NCBI GenBank assembly: GCA_005503055.1
Contig: SCOX01000009.1
Location: 105,666 to 169,665 of the forward strand
DNA length: 64,000 nt
Direction of reading: 5' to 3'
Source: Lysobacteraceae bacterium P
GTDB taxonomy: Bacteria > Pseudomonadota > Gammaproteobacteria > Xanthomonadales > Xanthomonadaceae
Position numbers and translations under genes: made by a program. Shown here piece after piece: positions 31,753 through 41,384 of the stretch. The notes under the pieces were generated by a model. That model did not search any database, was not told where the DNA came from, and saw nothing but the letters and a program-made list of their open reading frames with translations. How positions within the stretch are numbered: the stretch's first letter is position 1; every line of letters begins with the position of its first letter.

Positions 31753-31790
31753 AAAGCCGGACGGGGCCCAGCGCCCCGCCGGCTTTCTTG
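31753..31790 (+). terminator. Intrinsic terminator ending the hfq-hflC transcript
   Basis: The stem arms are AAAGCCGG-A-CGGGGC and GCCCCG-CCGGCTTT, with one bulged A and a short loop, followed by CTTGCTG. It separates the DUF2065 gene from purA. Confidence 0.8.
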
Positions 31791-31850
31791 CTGTTTGCGG
31801 GTGCTCATAGGCGAGTTCTCCGCGGCAGCCCGGCCTTCTCAGGCCATTAA

Positions 31851-33167
<1,317 letters not shown>

Positions 33168-33186
33168 CCCGCCTCGCGATCGCATG

Positions 33187-33214
33187 AAAGGCCCCGCATC
33201 GCGGGGCCTTTTCG
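33187..33214. terminator. Bidirectional terminator after purA
   Basis: Stem AAAGGCCCCGC with GCGGGGCCTTTT around a loop of about 2-4 bases; T-rich on the plus strand and A-rich on the other side. It sits between the convergent purA and ExoD-family genes and can serve both. Confidence 0.85.
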
Positions 33215-33256
33215 TTTGGGATTGCAGCAGGGCGGAGCGGTCGCGCGCCGAACCCG

Positions 33257-33895
33257 TCAGAACAGCATGTCGATCCAGCCGGCCGCCGCGGTCGCCAGGC
33301 TTCCCGACAGCACGCCGAACACCGCGATCGAGATGGTGCCCGCGACCCAGGCTGCGCCCATCAGCCAGCCGTCGCGTTCGAGCAGCGCGAACGCGAACAC
33401 CAACAGCAGCGCACCGAAGAGGTAGTTGGTGAACGGGATCGGCAGCGAAAGCAGCAGGCCCAGCAGCAACAGCAGCAAGCCGGTGAAGAAGTCCGCCGCG
33501 CGATGGTCCAGCAGCACCGGCAACCGCGGCTTCACCAGTTTCTCCAGCCGGGTCAGCCACGGCGCGAGCAGGTCGCGGAAACGCGCCATCGCTTGACGAT
33601 GCGGCCCGCGCCGCGCAAGGAATTTCGGCAGCCACGGCTGACGCAGACCGATCAGCAACTGCAGGCCGATCAGGATCACCAACGGGCCGCTGATCGCGCC
33701 GCCCAGGCCGGGAATCGGAATGAACGCCGGGATCGTGGACACGAACAGCAGCATGCCGAACGAACGATCGCCCAGGCCGTGCAGCACGTCGGCCATGCGC
33801 AGTTGTTCGTTCGGATCGCCGGCTGCGAACACGTCCAACAGGGCTCGCGTGCCCGCCTCGCGCGGTTCGTGCTCGCGATCAGCCCGAAGTGTCAT
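33257..33895 (-). CDS. ExoD family membrane protein
   Basis: A 212-residue inner-membrane protein of the exopolysaccharide-synthesis ExoD family, first described from Rhizobium. After a soluble segment with ALLDVFAAGDPNEQLRMADVLHGLGDRSFG come several helices, including LLFVSTIPAFIPIPGLGGAISGPL, a Pro/Gly-rich segment typical of the family, and LLLLLGLLLSLPIPFTNYLFG. Its start lies 17 bp inside the end of the CNNM/CBS gene, so they share a transcript. Precise function is unknown. Confidence 0.87.
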   Translation of the reverse strand: MTLRADREHEPREAGTRALLDVFAAGDPNEQLRMADVLHGLGDRSFGMLLFVSTIPAFIPIPGLGGAISGPLVILIGLQLLIGLRQPWLPKFLARRGPHRQAMARFRDLLAPWLTRLEKLVKPRLPVLLDHRAADFFTGLLLLLLGLLLSLPIPFTNYLFGALLLVFAFALLERDGWLMGAAWVAGTISIAVFGVLSGSLATAAAGWIDMLF

Positions 33896-35216
33896 CCGTC
33901 ACCGGCTCCGGTTCGGGGCGTCGCGAAAGCAGCAGCTTGTCGATGCGAGGGCCGTCCAGGTCGACGACCTCGATGCGCCACTGCGCCCAGTCGAAATACT
34001 CGCCGACGTAGGGAATGCGACCGAAGTGCGCGATCACCATGCCGGCCGTGGTGTGGAAATCGTGCTCGTCCTCGTCGGGCAGGCGACCGCCGCCGATGAT
34101 TTCGCGCAGGTCTTCCACCGGCAGCGAGCCGTCGAGCAGGAACGATCCGTCGGGGCGTTCCACCACCGGCGCGTTGTTGTCGTCCTCGGCTTCGCCGATC
34201 GGCCCGCCCATGGCGTGGACGCGGCCGACGACTGCGTCCATCAGGTCGGCGATGGTGACCACGCCGCTGATGTCGCCGTATTCGTCCACCACCAGGGCGA
34301 GCGATTGCTGTTCCTCGCGGAAGATTTCCAGCAGCTTCATGGCGTGCGTGGACTCGGACACGAACAACGGCTCGCGCAGTTCCTTGAACAGGTCCGGCGC
34401 CTTCTGGTCCAGGCGATCCAGCAGCGATTTCACTTCCAGGATGCCCAGCACTTCGCTGTCGTTGTGACGATACACGGGGTAGCGCGAGAACGGCGTTTCG
34501 CGCATGGCTTCCAGGTTCTGCGCGAAATCCGCCGATGCGTCGAGCCAGGCGATGCGCGTGCGTGGCGTCATCAGGCTCTCGGTCGTGCGGTCGCCCAGGC
34601 CGAGCACGCGGTTCATCATCTTGCGCTCGTCGGCGTCGATGACGCCCTGCTCGTGGCTTTCGCTCACCAGCAGGCGGATTTCCTCTTCGCTGATCGCCGA
34701 ACGCGCGTCGTCCTTCACCCCGAACAGGCGCAGGAAGAATCGGTTGATCGCGCCCAGCGCCGCGACCGCGGGACGCGCCGCACGCGAGAGCCAGTACAGC
34801 GGAATCGCGACCGCGCAAGCGATGCGCTCGGATGCGGTGAGGGCCAGACGCTTGGGGATCAGCTCGCCGAAGATCACCGAGGCGGCCGTGATCAGCGTGA
34901 CCGCCGTGCCCAGGCCGATGCCACGGGCGTACTGGGCGGCGTTCGGCCATACCCCCTGCACCCAGCTGGCGATGGCCAGGCCGATGGACTCGCCACCGAA
35001 CGTGCCGGTGAGGATGCCGATGGAGGTGATACCCACCTGGACGGTGGACAGCAGGTTGTCCGGATGCTCGGCCAGTTCCAGCGCCACCCGCGCGCCGCGG
35101 CTGGTCTCGGACATCTGCTTGAGCTTGATCTTGCGCGAGGTCATCAGCGCCATCTCCGACATCGCGAAGAAGGCGTTGATGACGATCAGGGCCATGACGA
35201 TCAGCAGTTCCAGCAT
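33879..35216 (-). CDS. CNNM/DUF21 transporter-associated protein with CBS pair (TlyC/CorC family)
   Basis: A 445-residue inner-membrane protein. The DUF21/CNNM domain covers about residues 1-200 (LIVINAFFAMSEMALMTSRK, IFGELIPKRLAL). A CBS pair follows (MTPRTRIAWLD; VVDEYGDISGVVTIADLMD), and the C-terminal CorC_HlyC domain contains FLLDGSLPVEDL and TTAGMVIAHFGRIP. Family members are linked to Mg or Co efflux. The common 'hemolysin' label is historical. The gene overlaps the downstream ExoD-family gene. Confidence 0.92.
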   Translation of the reverse strand: MLELLIVMALIVINAFFAMSEMALMTSRKIKLKQMSETSRGARVALELAEHPDNLLSTVQVGITSIGILTGTFGGESIGLAIASWVQGVWPNAAQYARGIGLGTAVTLITAASVIFGELIPKRLALTASERIACAVAIPLYWLSRAARPAVAALGAINRFFLRLFGVKDDARSAISEEEIRLLVSESHEQGVIDADERKMMNRVLGLGDRTTESLMTPRTRIAWLDASADFAQNLEAMRETPFSRYPVYRHNDSEVLGILEVKSLLDRLDQKAPDLFKELREPLFVSESTHAMKLLEIFREEQQSLALVVDEYGDISGVVTIADLMDAVVGRVHAMGGPIGEAEDDNNAPVVERPDGSFLLDGSLPVEDLREIIGGGRLPDEDEHDFHTTAGMVIAHFGRIPYVGEYFDWAQWRIEVVDLDGPRIDKLLLSRRPEPEPVTDDTSG

Positions 35217-35465
35217 GCGGTCCTTACCTCAGGATGGCAGGCTGGAGCACACGCACCGTGAGGGGGCGTGAAGGCGGTGGGCGGCCGTTCTGGGTCGTCG
35301 TCCATCAGGTCTGAAGGGTGGTCTGGGAGGTAGAGCGAAGGGATGGTAGCAGGCCGGGCCAATTCAACCCTTCGCGCCGGGCGCGCGCCGTTGACGCCAA
35401 ACCGTCATAATTCGCCCCGCAGACCCACCGCGCCGGGCGTTCCGGCACCACGAGGCCCCCTCCGC

Positions 35466-36092
35466 ATGTTCTCCCTGCAAACGATCTTTGGCCAAGGCAA
35501 CCAGTTCTACACGTTGCTGGAAGAGGCCGCCGTCGCCGCCCACGACAGCACCAAGGCGCTCCACGCCATGCTCAAGACGGCCGACCGCCAGCCCGCGCTG
35601 GACGCGTTCAAGCTGGCCCGCCAGCGCGAGCGCGAGGCCTCGGACAAGATCAGCCACGAGCTCGTCAACAGTTTCATCACCCCGATCGAGCGCGAAGACA
35701 TCGAGGCCCTGGCCTCGGCGCTGTACAAGATCCCCAAGCAGGTCGAGAAGTTCGCCGACCGCTACTCGCTGGCCACGCGCCATCTGGAGCACATCGACTT
35801 CGCCCCGCGCGCGGCGATGCTGGAGCAGGCCTCGGGCGTGGTCGTGCAGATGGTTCAGCAGTTGCGCCACCTCAAGCTCGAGCCGATGAAGGCGCTCAAC
35901 GACCAGCTGCGCTCGCTGGAGAACGAAGCCGACCGCCTGATGCTGGAGCTGTACCGCGACATTTACTCCGGCCGCCTCGACAACCTGCAGATGTTCCTGC
36001 TCAAGGAGTTCTTCGAGATCCTGGAGAAGGCCATCGACCGTTGCCGCGAAGCCGGCGTGGTCGCCTACGAAATCGTCCTGAAGAACTCGTGA
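35466..36092 (+). CDS. DUF47 (PhoU-like) family protein
   Basis: A 208-residue helical cytoplasmic protein of the DUF47/YkaA family, related to PhoU. Long amphipathic helices dominate, with EREASDKISHELVNSFITPIEREDIEALASALY and ANSIATV-type partners encoded next door. Such proteins are nearly always paired with a Pit transporter and modulate phosphate uptake. Pit begins 10 bp downstream. The start is the ATG giving MFSLQTIFGQGNQF; upstream codons look non-coding. Confidence 0.92.
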   Translation: MFSLQTIFGQGNQFYTLLEEAAVAAHDSTKALHAMLKTADRQPALDAFKLARQREREASDKISHELVNSFITPIEREDIEALASALYKIPKQVEKFADRYSLATRHLEHIDFAPRAAMLEQASGVVVQMVQQLRHLKLEPMKALNDQLRSLENEADRLMLELYRDIYSGRLDNLQMFLLKEFFEILEKAIDRCREAGVVAYEIVLKNS

Positions 36093-36102
36093 GGCCGGGC
36101 CG

Positions 36103-37230
36103 ATGCTGACCCTGGTCCTGGTCGTGGTATTCGCGGCGCTCGCCTTCGAATACATCAACGGCTTCCACGACACTGCCAACTCCATCGCCACGGTGGTCGC
36201 CACGAAGGTGCTCTCGCCGATGCAGGCGGTGGCACTGGCGGCCATCACCAACCTGCTCGGCGCGTTGTGGGGCACGGCGGTCGCCAAGACGATCGCTTCC
36301 GGCCTGCTCGACACCGGCGTGGTCGAGGTGACCTCGCAGTTGATTTTGTGCGCGCTGCTGGGCGCGATCGTGTGGAACCTGATCACGTGGTGGAAGGGCC
36401 TGCCGTCCTCGTCCTCGCACGCGCTGATCGGCGGCCTGTGCGGCGCGGCGGTCGCCGCGGCGAGCAACAACTTCCATTCGGTGATCTGGTCGCATCCTGC
36501 GGACCCCTGGTACAAGAGCGCCGGCGTGCTTTGGAAAGTCGTCGTGCCGATGTTTTCCTCGCCGCTGCTGGGTTTCGCCACCGGCTTCCTGGTGATGGGC
36601 CTGTTGTTCGCGATCATTTCCTTCATGGCGCGCAGCGGCGGCGTGCTCGCGCGCATGGCGCGGCCGCGCTGGGTCAACGCGTTCTTCGGCAAGGCGCAGC
36701 TGGCGTCGGCCGCCGGCATGGGTTTTGCGCACGGCATGAACGACGCGCAGAAGACGATGGGCATCATCGCGCTGGCGCTGGTCGGCGCGCAGTCGGCGGG
36801 CACGCTGGACAATCTTCCGGCGTGGCTGGCGTTCCTGCATCCCTCGCAGAACGCGCTGGAAAACAACGACATCGACCTGTGGATCAAGCTGACCTGCGCC
36901 ATCGTGATGGCCGCCGGTACCGCCGCGGGCGGCTGGCGCATCATCAAGACGCTGGGTCACAAGCTGGTGAAGCTGCATCCGATCAACGGCTTCGCGGCGG
37001 AGACCAGTGCCGCTGCGGTGATCATGGCCGCGTCGTCCCTGGGCATTCCGGTGTCGACCACGCACAACATCTCGTCGGCGATCATGGGCGTGGGCACGGC
37101 GAAGCGCTTCAACGCCATCAAGTGGACGGTGGTCGAGAAGATGATCTGGGCGTGGATCCTCACGATCCCCGCCGCCGGCGGCATCGCCTACTTCTGCTTC
37201 GAGATGTTCCGCTTCTTCGGCTGGGCGTGA
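36103..37230 (+). CDS. pit: Low-affinity inorganic phosphate transporter, Pit family
   Basis: A 375-residue secondary transporter for metal-phosphate with protons. The family signature occurs twice, as expected from its internal repeat: EYINGFHDTANSIATVVAT near the N-terminus and GFAHGMNDAQKTMGIIAL in the second half, plus LPSSSSHALIGGLCG and IPVSTTHNISSAIMGVG. About ten membrane helices are visible. It is paired with the DUF47 gene upstream. The stop is followed by a composite repeat. Confidence 0.95.
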   Translation: MLTLVLVVVFAALAFEYINGFHDTANSIATVVATKVLSPMQAVALAAITNLLGALWGTAVAKTIASGLLDTGVVEVTSQLILCALLGAIVWNLITWWKGLPSSSSHALIGGLCGAAVAAASNNFHSVIWSHPADPWYKSAGVLWKVVVPMFSSPLLGFATGFLVMGLLFAIISFMARSGGVLARMARPRWVNAFFGKAQLASAAGMGFAHGMNDAQKTMGIIALALVGAQSAGTLDNLPAWLAFLHPSQNALENNDIDLWIKLTCAIVMAAGTAAGGWRIIKTLGHKLVKLHPINGFAAETSAAAVIMAASSLGIPVSTTHNISSAIMGVGTAKRFNAIKWTVVEKMIWAWILTIPAAGGIAYFCFEMFRFFGWA

Positions 37231-37244
37231 AGCGCGGGGATTGG

Positions 37245-37322
37245 AGAAGCGGGATTCGGGATTCGTAGAAGCAGGCGCGCCTGCGCCGTTACGAATCACC
37301 AATCCCCAATCCCGAATCCCAG
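37245..37322. repeat. GATTCG/CGAATC composite repeat downstream of pit
   Basis: Left arm copies of GGGATTC (GCGGGATTCGGGATTCGTAG) face right arm copies of the reverse sense (CACCAATCCCCAATCCCGAATCCC, in parts). Between them is a perfect 14-bp palindrome GCAGGCGCGCCTGC. It lies between the convergent pit and minus-strand 37325 genes and could act as a transcription end or REP-like element. Same design as 24877-24998. Confidence 0.75.
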
Positions 37323-37324
37323 CT

Positions 37325-37735
37325 TCAGAACAGATCGCCGCCCGCCGACAGCATCCGCTCCATGCGGTCGCCCAGGCCGCCGATCTCCAGCACGAGGCGA
37401 TCGACCTCGGCTTCGTCCAGGCCTTCGTACGGGCGGTTCTCGCACAGTTGCAGGTGTGGCACGCCGTCGAGGTCGCCGATGGCGAGATAGCCGACGCGGC
37501 TCTGCCAGTTGAAGATCAGTGCCTTCTTCGCGTCCAGGCCGGTGATCGGCGCGACCGCGGTGCTGACGCGCAGGTAGGGACGGCCGTCGTCGTCGTCGAG
37601 CTCGGACAGGAAGATCGCCTGGTGGCGCGTGCCGTGTTCGAGCGACAGTTCAATGCACAGCACGTCCACGTCGTGCTCGGTCAGGCGGAATTTCGCGGCC
37701 TGCAGGTGATGGCGGATCGAGTCGAAGTTGCGCAC
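37325..37735 (-). CDS. Conserved-looking cytoplasmic protein of unknown function
   Basis: A 136-residue acidic protein without signal or membrane segment. It begins MRNFDSIRHHLQAAKFRLTEHD and contains strands such as VDVLCIELSLEH and YLRVSTAVAPITG, then FNWQSRVGYLAIGDL, ending in helices with DEAEVDRLVLEIGGLGDRMERML. The alternation of helix, strands and helix recalls the YbjN/type III chaperone-like fold, but that is a guess from pattern. Divergent from the alkyltransferase-like gene. Confidence 0.75.
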   Translation of the reverse strand: MRNFDSIRHHLQAAKFRLTEHDVDVLCIELSLEHGTRHQAIFLSELDDDDGRPYLRVSTAVAPITGLDAKKALIFNWQSRVGYLAIGDLDGVPHLQLCENRPYEGLDEAEVDRLVLEIGGLGDRMERMLSAGGDLF

Positions 37736-37773
37736 GGGCGGCTCCTTCCGGGGGAAGCCGTTATGCTACCGCG

Positions 37774-38217
37774 ATGAGCAAGGCGCCTGCCGACGAATCG
37801 CATCGACGCATTTTCGCCGCGATCCGCGCGATCCCCGCAGGCGAGGTCGCCGGTTACGGCGAAGTCGCTCGGCGCGCAGGCCTGCCGGGTCGCGCGCGGC
37901 TGGTGGCGCGTCTGCTCGGGCAGAACGAAGATCCGGACTTGCCGTGGCACCGCGTGCTGCGCTCGGACGGGCGCATCGCGTTTCCGGACGGATCGCGCGG
38001 ATTCCGGGAGCAGAGCCAGCGCCTGCGCGCGGAGGGCGTGCGGGTGGAGTCCGGGCGTGTGAAGGGCCAGCGCGCAGCCGCGACGCTGGACGAGCAGATG
38101 TGGGGAGCACCGATGCACGCGCCTGCGCCGCGCGCCAGGACCCGCCGCGCCACGGCAACCGCTCCCGCAAAGCCCGTCGCCAAGGCCGCGTCGCCGACCC
38201 GCACCACGCGAGGCTGA
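37774..38217 (+). CDS. Alkyltransferase-like protein (ATL, MGMT-like without catalytic Cys)
   Basis: A 147-residue DNA-binding protein with the O6-alkylguanine alkyltransferase fold. The helix-turn-helix region IPAGEVAGYGEVARRAGLPGRARLVARLL and the active-site region are recognisable, but the acceptor PCHR of true methyltransferases reads PWHRV here (DLPWHRVLRSDG). That Trp-for-Cys change marks ATL proteins, which bind alkylated guanine and hand it to nucleotide excision repair. The last 40 residues are a basic Ala/Pro/Thr tail not part of the fold. Confidence 0.9.
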   Translation: MSKAPADESHRRIFAAIRAIPAGEVAGYGEVARRAGLPGRARLVARLLGQNEDPDLPWHRVLRSDGRIAFPDGSRGFREQSQRLRAEGVRVESGRVKGQRAAATLDEQMWGAPMHAPAPRARTRRATATAPAKPVAKAASPTRTTRG

Positions 38218-38308
38218 GCCTGCGTCGGACGCGCCCGATGCCGCGTGTCGCCTGCGAACGCACTTCGGCGAGGCAGCGGCTACCATGTAGCGCACCCAAG
38301 GAGTCGCG

Positions 38309-38965
38309 ATGTTCTCCAACCTTCCCCCCGTCACCAAGGCCCTGCTGATCGCCAACGGACTGGTGTTCGTGTTGCAGCTGATCATCGGTGACGTGGCGCT
38401 CGCGCAGTTCATGCTGTGGCCGCCGCACAACGATGCCGACCTTTACGGGGTCGATTTCATGCCGTGGCAGCTGGTCACCTACGGCTTCATGCACGGCGGT
38501 TTCGCCCATCTGTTGTTCAACATGCTCGCGCTGGCGATGTTCGGCGCGCCGCTGGAGCATGTGTGGGGCGATCGCCGTTACCTGACGTACTACATGGTCT
38601 GCATCGTCGGCGCGGCGCTGTGCCAGCTCGCGGTGGGCATGTGGACGGTATCGCAGGGCGACGCGGCGTATCCGACGGTCGGTGCCTCCGGTGGCATCTT
38701 CGGCCTGCTGCTCGCCTACGGCATGCTGTTCCCGAACCAGCGCGTGATGCTGCTGATTCCGCCGATCCCGATGAAGGCCCGCACGCTGGTGATCGTCTAC
38801 GGCGCGATCGAACTGCTGCTGGGCGTCACCAATGCGATGCCGGGCGTGGCGCATTTCGCGCATCTGGGCGGGATGCTGTTCGGTTGGTTGCTGATTCGCT
38901 ATTGGCGCGGGCAGCCGCCGTTCCGCCGCAAGGGCGGACCGCCGCGCATGCGCGTAGTGAGATAG
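38309..38965 (+). CDS. Rhomboid family intramembrane serine protease
   Basis: A 218-residue membrane protein with about six helices. The rhomboid set is complete: LVTYGFMHGGFAHLLFNMLALAMFG (the N and H of the HxxxN motif), catalytic Ser in VGASGGIFGLL, and catalytic His in VAHFAHLGGMLFGW. Such proteases cut transmembrane substrates within the bilayer; substrates are unknown here. The C-terminus is short and basic. A composite repeat follows 18 bp after the stop. Confidence 0.94.
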   Translation: MFSNLPPVTKALLIANGLVFVLQLIIGDVALAQFMLWPPHNDADLYGVDFMPWQLVTYGFMHGGFAHLLFNMLALAMFGAPLEHVWGDRRYLTYYMVCIVGAALCQLAVGMWTVSQGDAAYPTVGASGGIFGLLLAYGMLFPNQRVMLLIPPIPMKARTLVIVYGAIELLLGVTNAMPGVAHFAHLGGMLFGWLLIRYWRGQPPFRRKGGPPRMRVVR

Positions 38966-38982
38966 CGCGCCATTTCATGATC

Positions 38983-39059
38983 CGTAGCCCGGGTAAGCGC
39001 AGCGCACCCGGGAACCGACACGCACCCCGGCGGTGCTCGCTTCGCTTACCCGCGCTACG
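38983..39059. repeat. CGTAGCCCGGGTAAGCG inverted repeat, copy 1
   Basis: The left arm at 38983-39008 starts CGTAGCCCGGGTAAGCG and the right arm at 39032-39059 ends CTTACCCGCGCTACG; the arms are near-perfect reverse complements around 23 bp. A diverged copy is at 41193-41275. Both are intergenic and bracket the M13 gene at 39066-41078. Confidence 0.75.
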
Positions 39060-39065
39060 ACGTTC

Positions 39066-41078
39066 TCACGGGAACAGCCGAATCTGCTGGTCGCTCGCCA
39101 GCTGCATCGCGTTGCCGGCCTTGCACGAGAAGGCCTGGCCGAACGTGGCCTCGTTGCGAAGTGGCCCGTTCGTGCGCCACTGGCCGGGGGCGTGCACGCT
39201 GGTGGCCGCGCGCTGACGCGCGACGTCCGGCGTCATGCGCTGGGGCCATAGCGACGCCCAACCCTTGTAGAACGACTGGTTCGCCTCCGCCGTCGCCGAC
39301 GCTTCGGCGCTGCGATGCGCGTCGCCGGCGAGCTCCACGCCGATCAGATCGGCGATGTTCTCGTCGGCCGTCTGCGCGCCGTTGACCTTGGTTCCCTTCA
39401 GGTCGGGATAGTCGAAACCCGAGTACTGCGCGGCGACGCGCTTGCCCAGCGCGTCCCACGCGCTGGCTTCGGCAGGCGTCCACCAGTCGCGCAGTTCCTG
39501 TTTCGCATCGACAAAACGGCCGCGGTTGTCGAAGCCGTGGCTGAGTTCGTGCCCGACGAGCGCGCCGTAGGAACCGTACAACCAGGCCGCGTCCTTCGAC
39601 GTGTCGAACACCGGCGGTTGCAGCATCGCGGCGGTCACGATCAGGCGGTTCTGGGTGATGTCGTAGGCGAGCGAGGGATCCTGCGGGAGCACGTCCCAGC
39701 GGCGGTCGGCATTGCCGCGGCCGATGCGCTTCATTTCCTCGCGATGTCGCCACGTCGAGGCGATCAGCATGTTGCTGCCGAAGCTGCCGCGTCCCATCGG
39801 CTGCACGGTGTAGTCGAGGTCGCGATTGGGTGTGCCGACTTCGATCTTGAGCTTGTCCAGCTTCGCTTTGGCCTCGGCCTTGGCCGCCGCGCTGAAACGC
39901 GTGTCGCGATCGAGCGCCTCCCCGAGCGCATCGCGAATCTTGCCGGCGATTTCTTCGGCGCGCTTGTCGGTGGTGGCGGAGTAATAACGCGCCGCGTACT
40001 CGTGGCCGACCATCGGCCCCGCGGCGAGCGTGATCGCGTCGAGCACCTGCTGCGGGCGCGAGGGCGGCGCGTTGAGGCCGCGCAGTACGCGGCCACGGAA
40101 CTCGAAGTCTGCATCGCGGAACGACTTGGCCAGGTACGGCGCCATCGCATCGCCGATGCGCCAGCGCAGGTAGGCCTTCCACTGCGCTGGTTTGAGGCTG
40201 CCGACGAGCCCGTCGAGCTGCGAGAACAACTGCGGGTTCGCCATCGACACGCGATCGTCCGTTACTCCCTGAACCTTCAGGAAGTCGCCCAGCTGCAACC
40301 GCTTGTACTGTTTGGCGAGCGTCTTCGTGTCGACCGGCGCGAAGTTCCGGCGCGGATCGCGCAGGTCGAGCAGGGACTTGGATGCGCTTGCGATGCGCGT
40401 CTCCAGGTCGAGCACTGCCTGTGCATCGGCCTTGAGCTGCGCCTGCGGCGTACCCGTCAATGCCAGAATGGTTTCGACATAGTTGCGGTAGCGGCCCATC
40501 AGCGCCTGGGTGTCGGCGTCGTTGCGTGTGTAGTACGCCGGATCGGGAAGGCCCAGCCCGCCCTGCGCGAAATAGCCGATGTGACGGTTCAGGTCGTCCA
40601 GGTCGACGTCGGCGCCGAAGTTGAAGACGACCGGGATGCCGACCTGGTGCAGCGCGGCGATCGCGGGCGGAATGTCTTTGGCGTTCTTGATCGCGTCGAT
40701 GCGCGCGAGCAGCGGCGCGATCGGCTGTGCGCCGTCGCGTTCGACCGCCGCTTCGTCCAGGCCGCTCGCCCAGAAGTCGCCGAGCAGTTTCTGCACGTTG
40801 CCCTGCGGTGATTTCGAGGCGCCGTCGAGCAAATCCAGCTGCTGCTGCCGCGCGCGGGCGCCGAGCTGCTCCAGCGCCGAGACCGAACCGGAGGCGGGCG
40901 CTGCCGCGTTGCTGCGCAGCCAGTCGGCGTTCGCACTGGCGTAGAAGTCGCTGCACGCCGTCGGGGCCGCCGGCGCCTTGGGTTTGGCGGCGCGCTTCTT
41001 CTGGGCCGCTGCATCGGGAGATACGAGGCCGGCGACGAGCACGGCGGCGAGGGCGCAGGCGAGCGGGCGAAGGTTCAT
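39066..41078 (-). CDS. M13 family zinc metallopeptidase (neprilysin/PepO-like), copy 1
   Basis: A 670-residue exported oligopeptidase. The signal peptide (LACALAAVLVAGLVSPDAAAQ) is followed by the M13 N-terminal domain with DFYASANADWLRSN. The zinc site is VGHELSHGFDNRG (HExxH), the third ligand is Glu in DENIADLIG, and the C-terminus has WRTNGPLRNEATFGQAFSC with the terminal Cys region of the family. The ATG at 41078 gives MNLRPLAC; a few upstream codons are open but lack signal character. A second M13 gene lies upstream on the same strand. Confidence 0.94.
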   Translation of the reverse strand: MNLRPLACALAAVLVAGLVSPDAAAQKKRAAKPKAPAAPTACSDFYASANADWLRSNAAAPASGSVSALEQLGARARQQQLDLLDGASKSPQGNVQKLLGDFWASGLDEAAVERDGAQPIAPLLARIDAIKNAKDIPPAIAALHQVGIPVVFNFGADVDLDDLNRHIGYFAQGGLGLPDPAYYTRNDADTQALMGRYRNYVETILALTGTPQAQLKADAQAVLDLETRIASASKSLLDLRDPRRNFAPVDTKTLAKQYKRLQLGDFLKVQGVTDDRVSMANPQLFSQLDGLVGSLKPAQWKAYLRWRIGDAMAPYLAKSFRDADFEFRGRVLRGLNAPPSRPQQVLDAITLAAGPMVGHEYAARYYSATTDKRAEEIAGKIRDALGEALDRDTRFSAAAKAEAKAKLDKLKIEVGTPNRDLDYTVQPMGRGSFGSNMLIASTWRHREEMKRIGRGNADRRWDVLPQDPSLAYDITQNRLIVTAAMLQPPVFDTSKDAAWLYGSYGALVGHELSHGFDNRGRFVDAKQELRDWWTPAEASAWDALGKRVAAQYSGFDYPDLKGTKVNGAQTADENIADLIGVELAGDAHRSAEASATAEANQSFYKGWASLWPQRMTPDVARQRAATSVHAPGQWRTNGPLRNEATFGQAFSCKAGNAMQLASDQQIRLFP

Positions 41079-41192
41079 GGCGCGGCTCCGTACCTGGGGA
41101 AGGGCAGGGTGGCCGGAGTCTAGCAACGGGGGTGAGGCGGACCGTTCACGCGGATCCTGCGCGCCTCTCGAACGCCCGTCGGCGCGCAGGTG

Positions 41193-41275
41193 CGTAGCCG
41201 GGTAAGGCCGAAGGCCGCACCCGGGCTTTCATGCGGACGGAGCATCCCGGGTGCGCTTCGCTTATCCGGGCCACG
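41193..41275. repeat. CGTAGCCGGGTAAG inverted repeat, copy 2
   Basis: The left arm at 41193-41225 starts CGTAGCCGGGTAAG and ends CACCCGGG. The right arm at 41246-41275 starts CCCGGGTGCGCTTCG and ends CCGGGCCACG. The arms are reverse complements with several mismatches. It is related in sequence to 38983-39059. Confidence 0.7.
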
Positions 41276-41304
41276 GGTTGGTGGCGGGGGAGGGGCGGGG
41301 CCCA

Positions 41305-41337
41305 AAAAAAGAAGGCCCGGGGGAGCCCCGGGCCTTC
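41305..41337 (-). terminator. Intrinsic terminator for the upstream M13 gene
   Basis: Read on the minus strand, a 12-bp perfect stem (GAAGGCCCGGGG with CCCCGGGCCTTC, 3-base loop) is followed by seven T. It lies about 48 bp after the stop of the 41385-43490 gene, so the two M13 genes are probably transcribed separately. Confidence 0.9.
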
Positions 41338-41384
41338 GCGGCCGACGACGAGTACGGCCGTGTCCTGCGTGTAGCCTTACGCGA

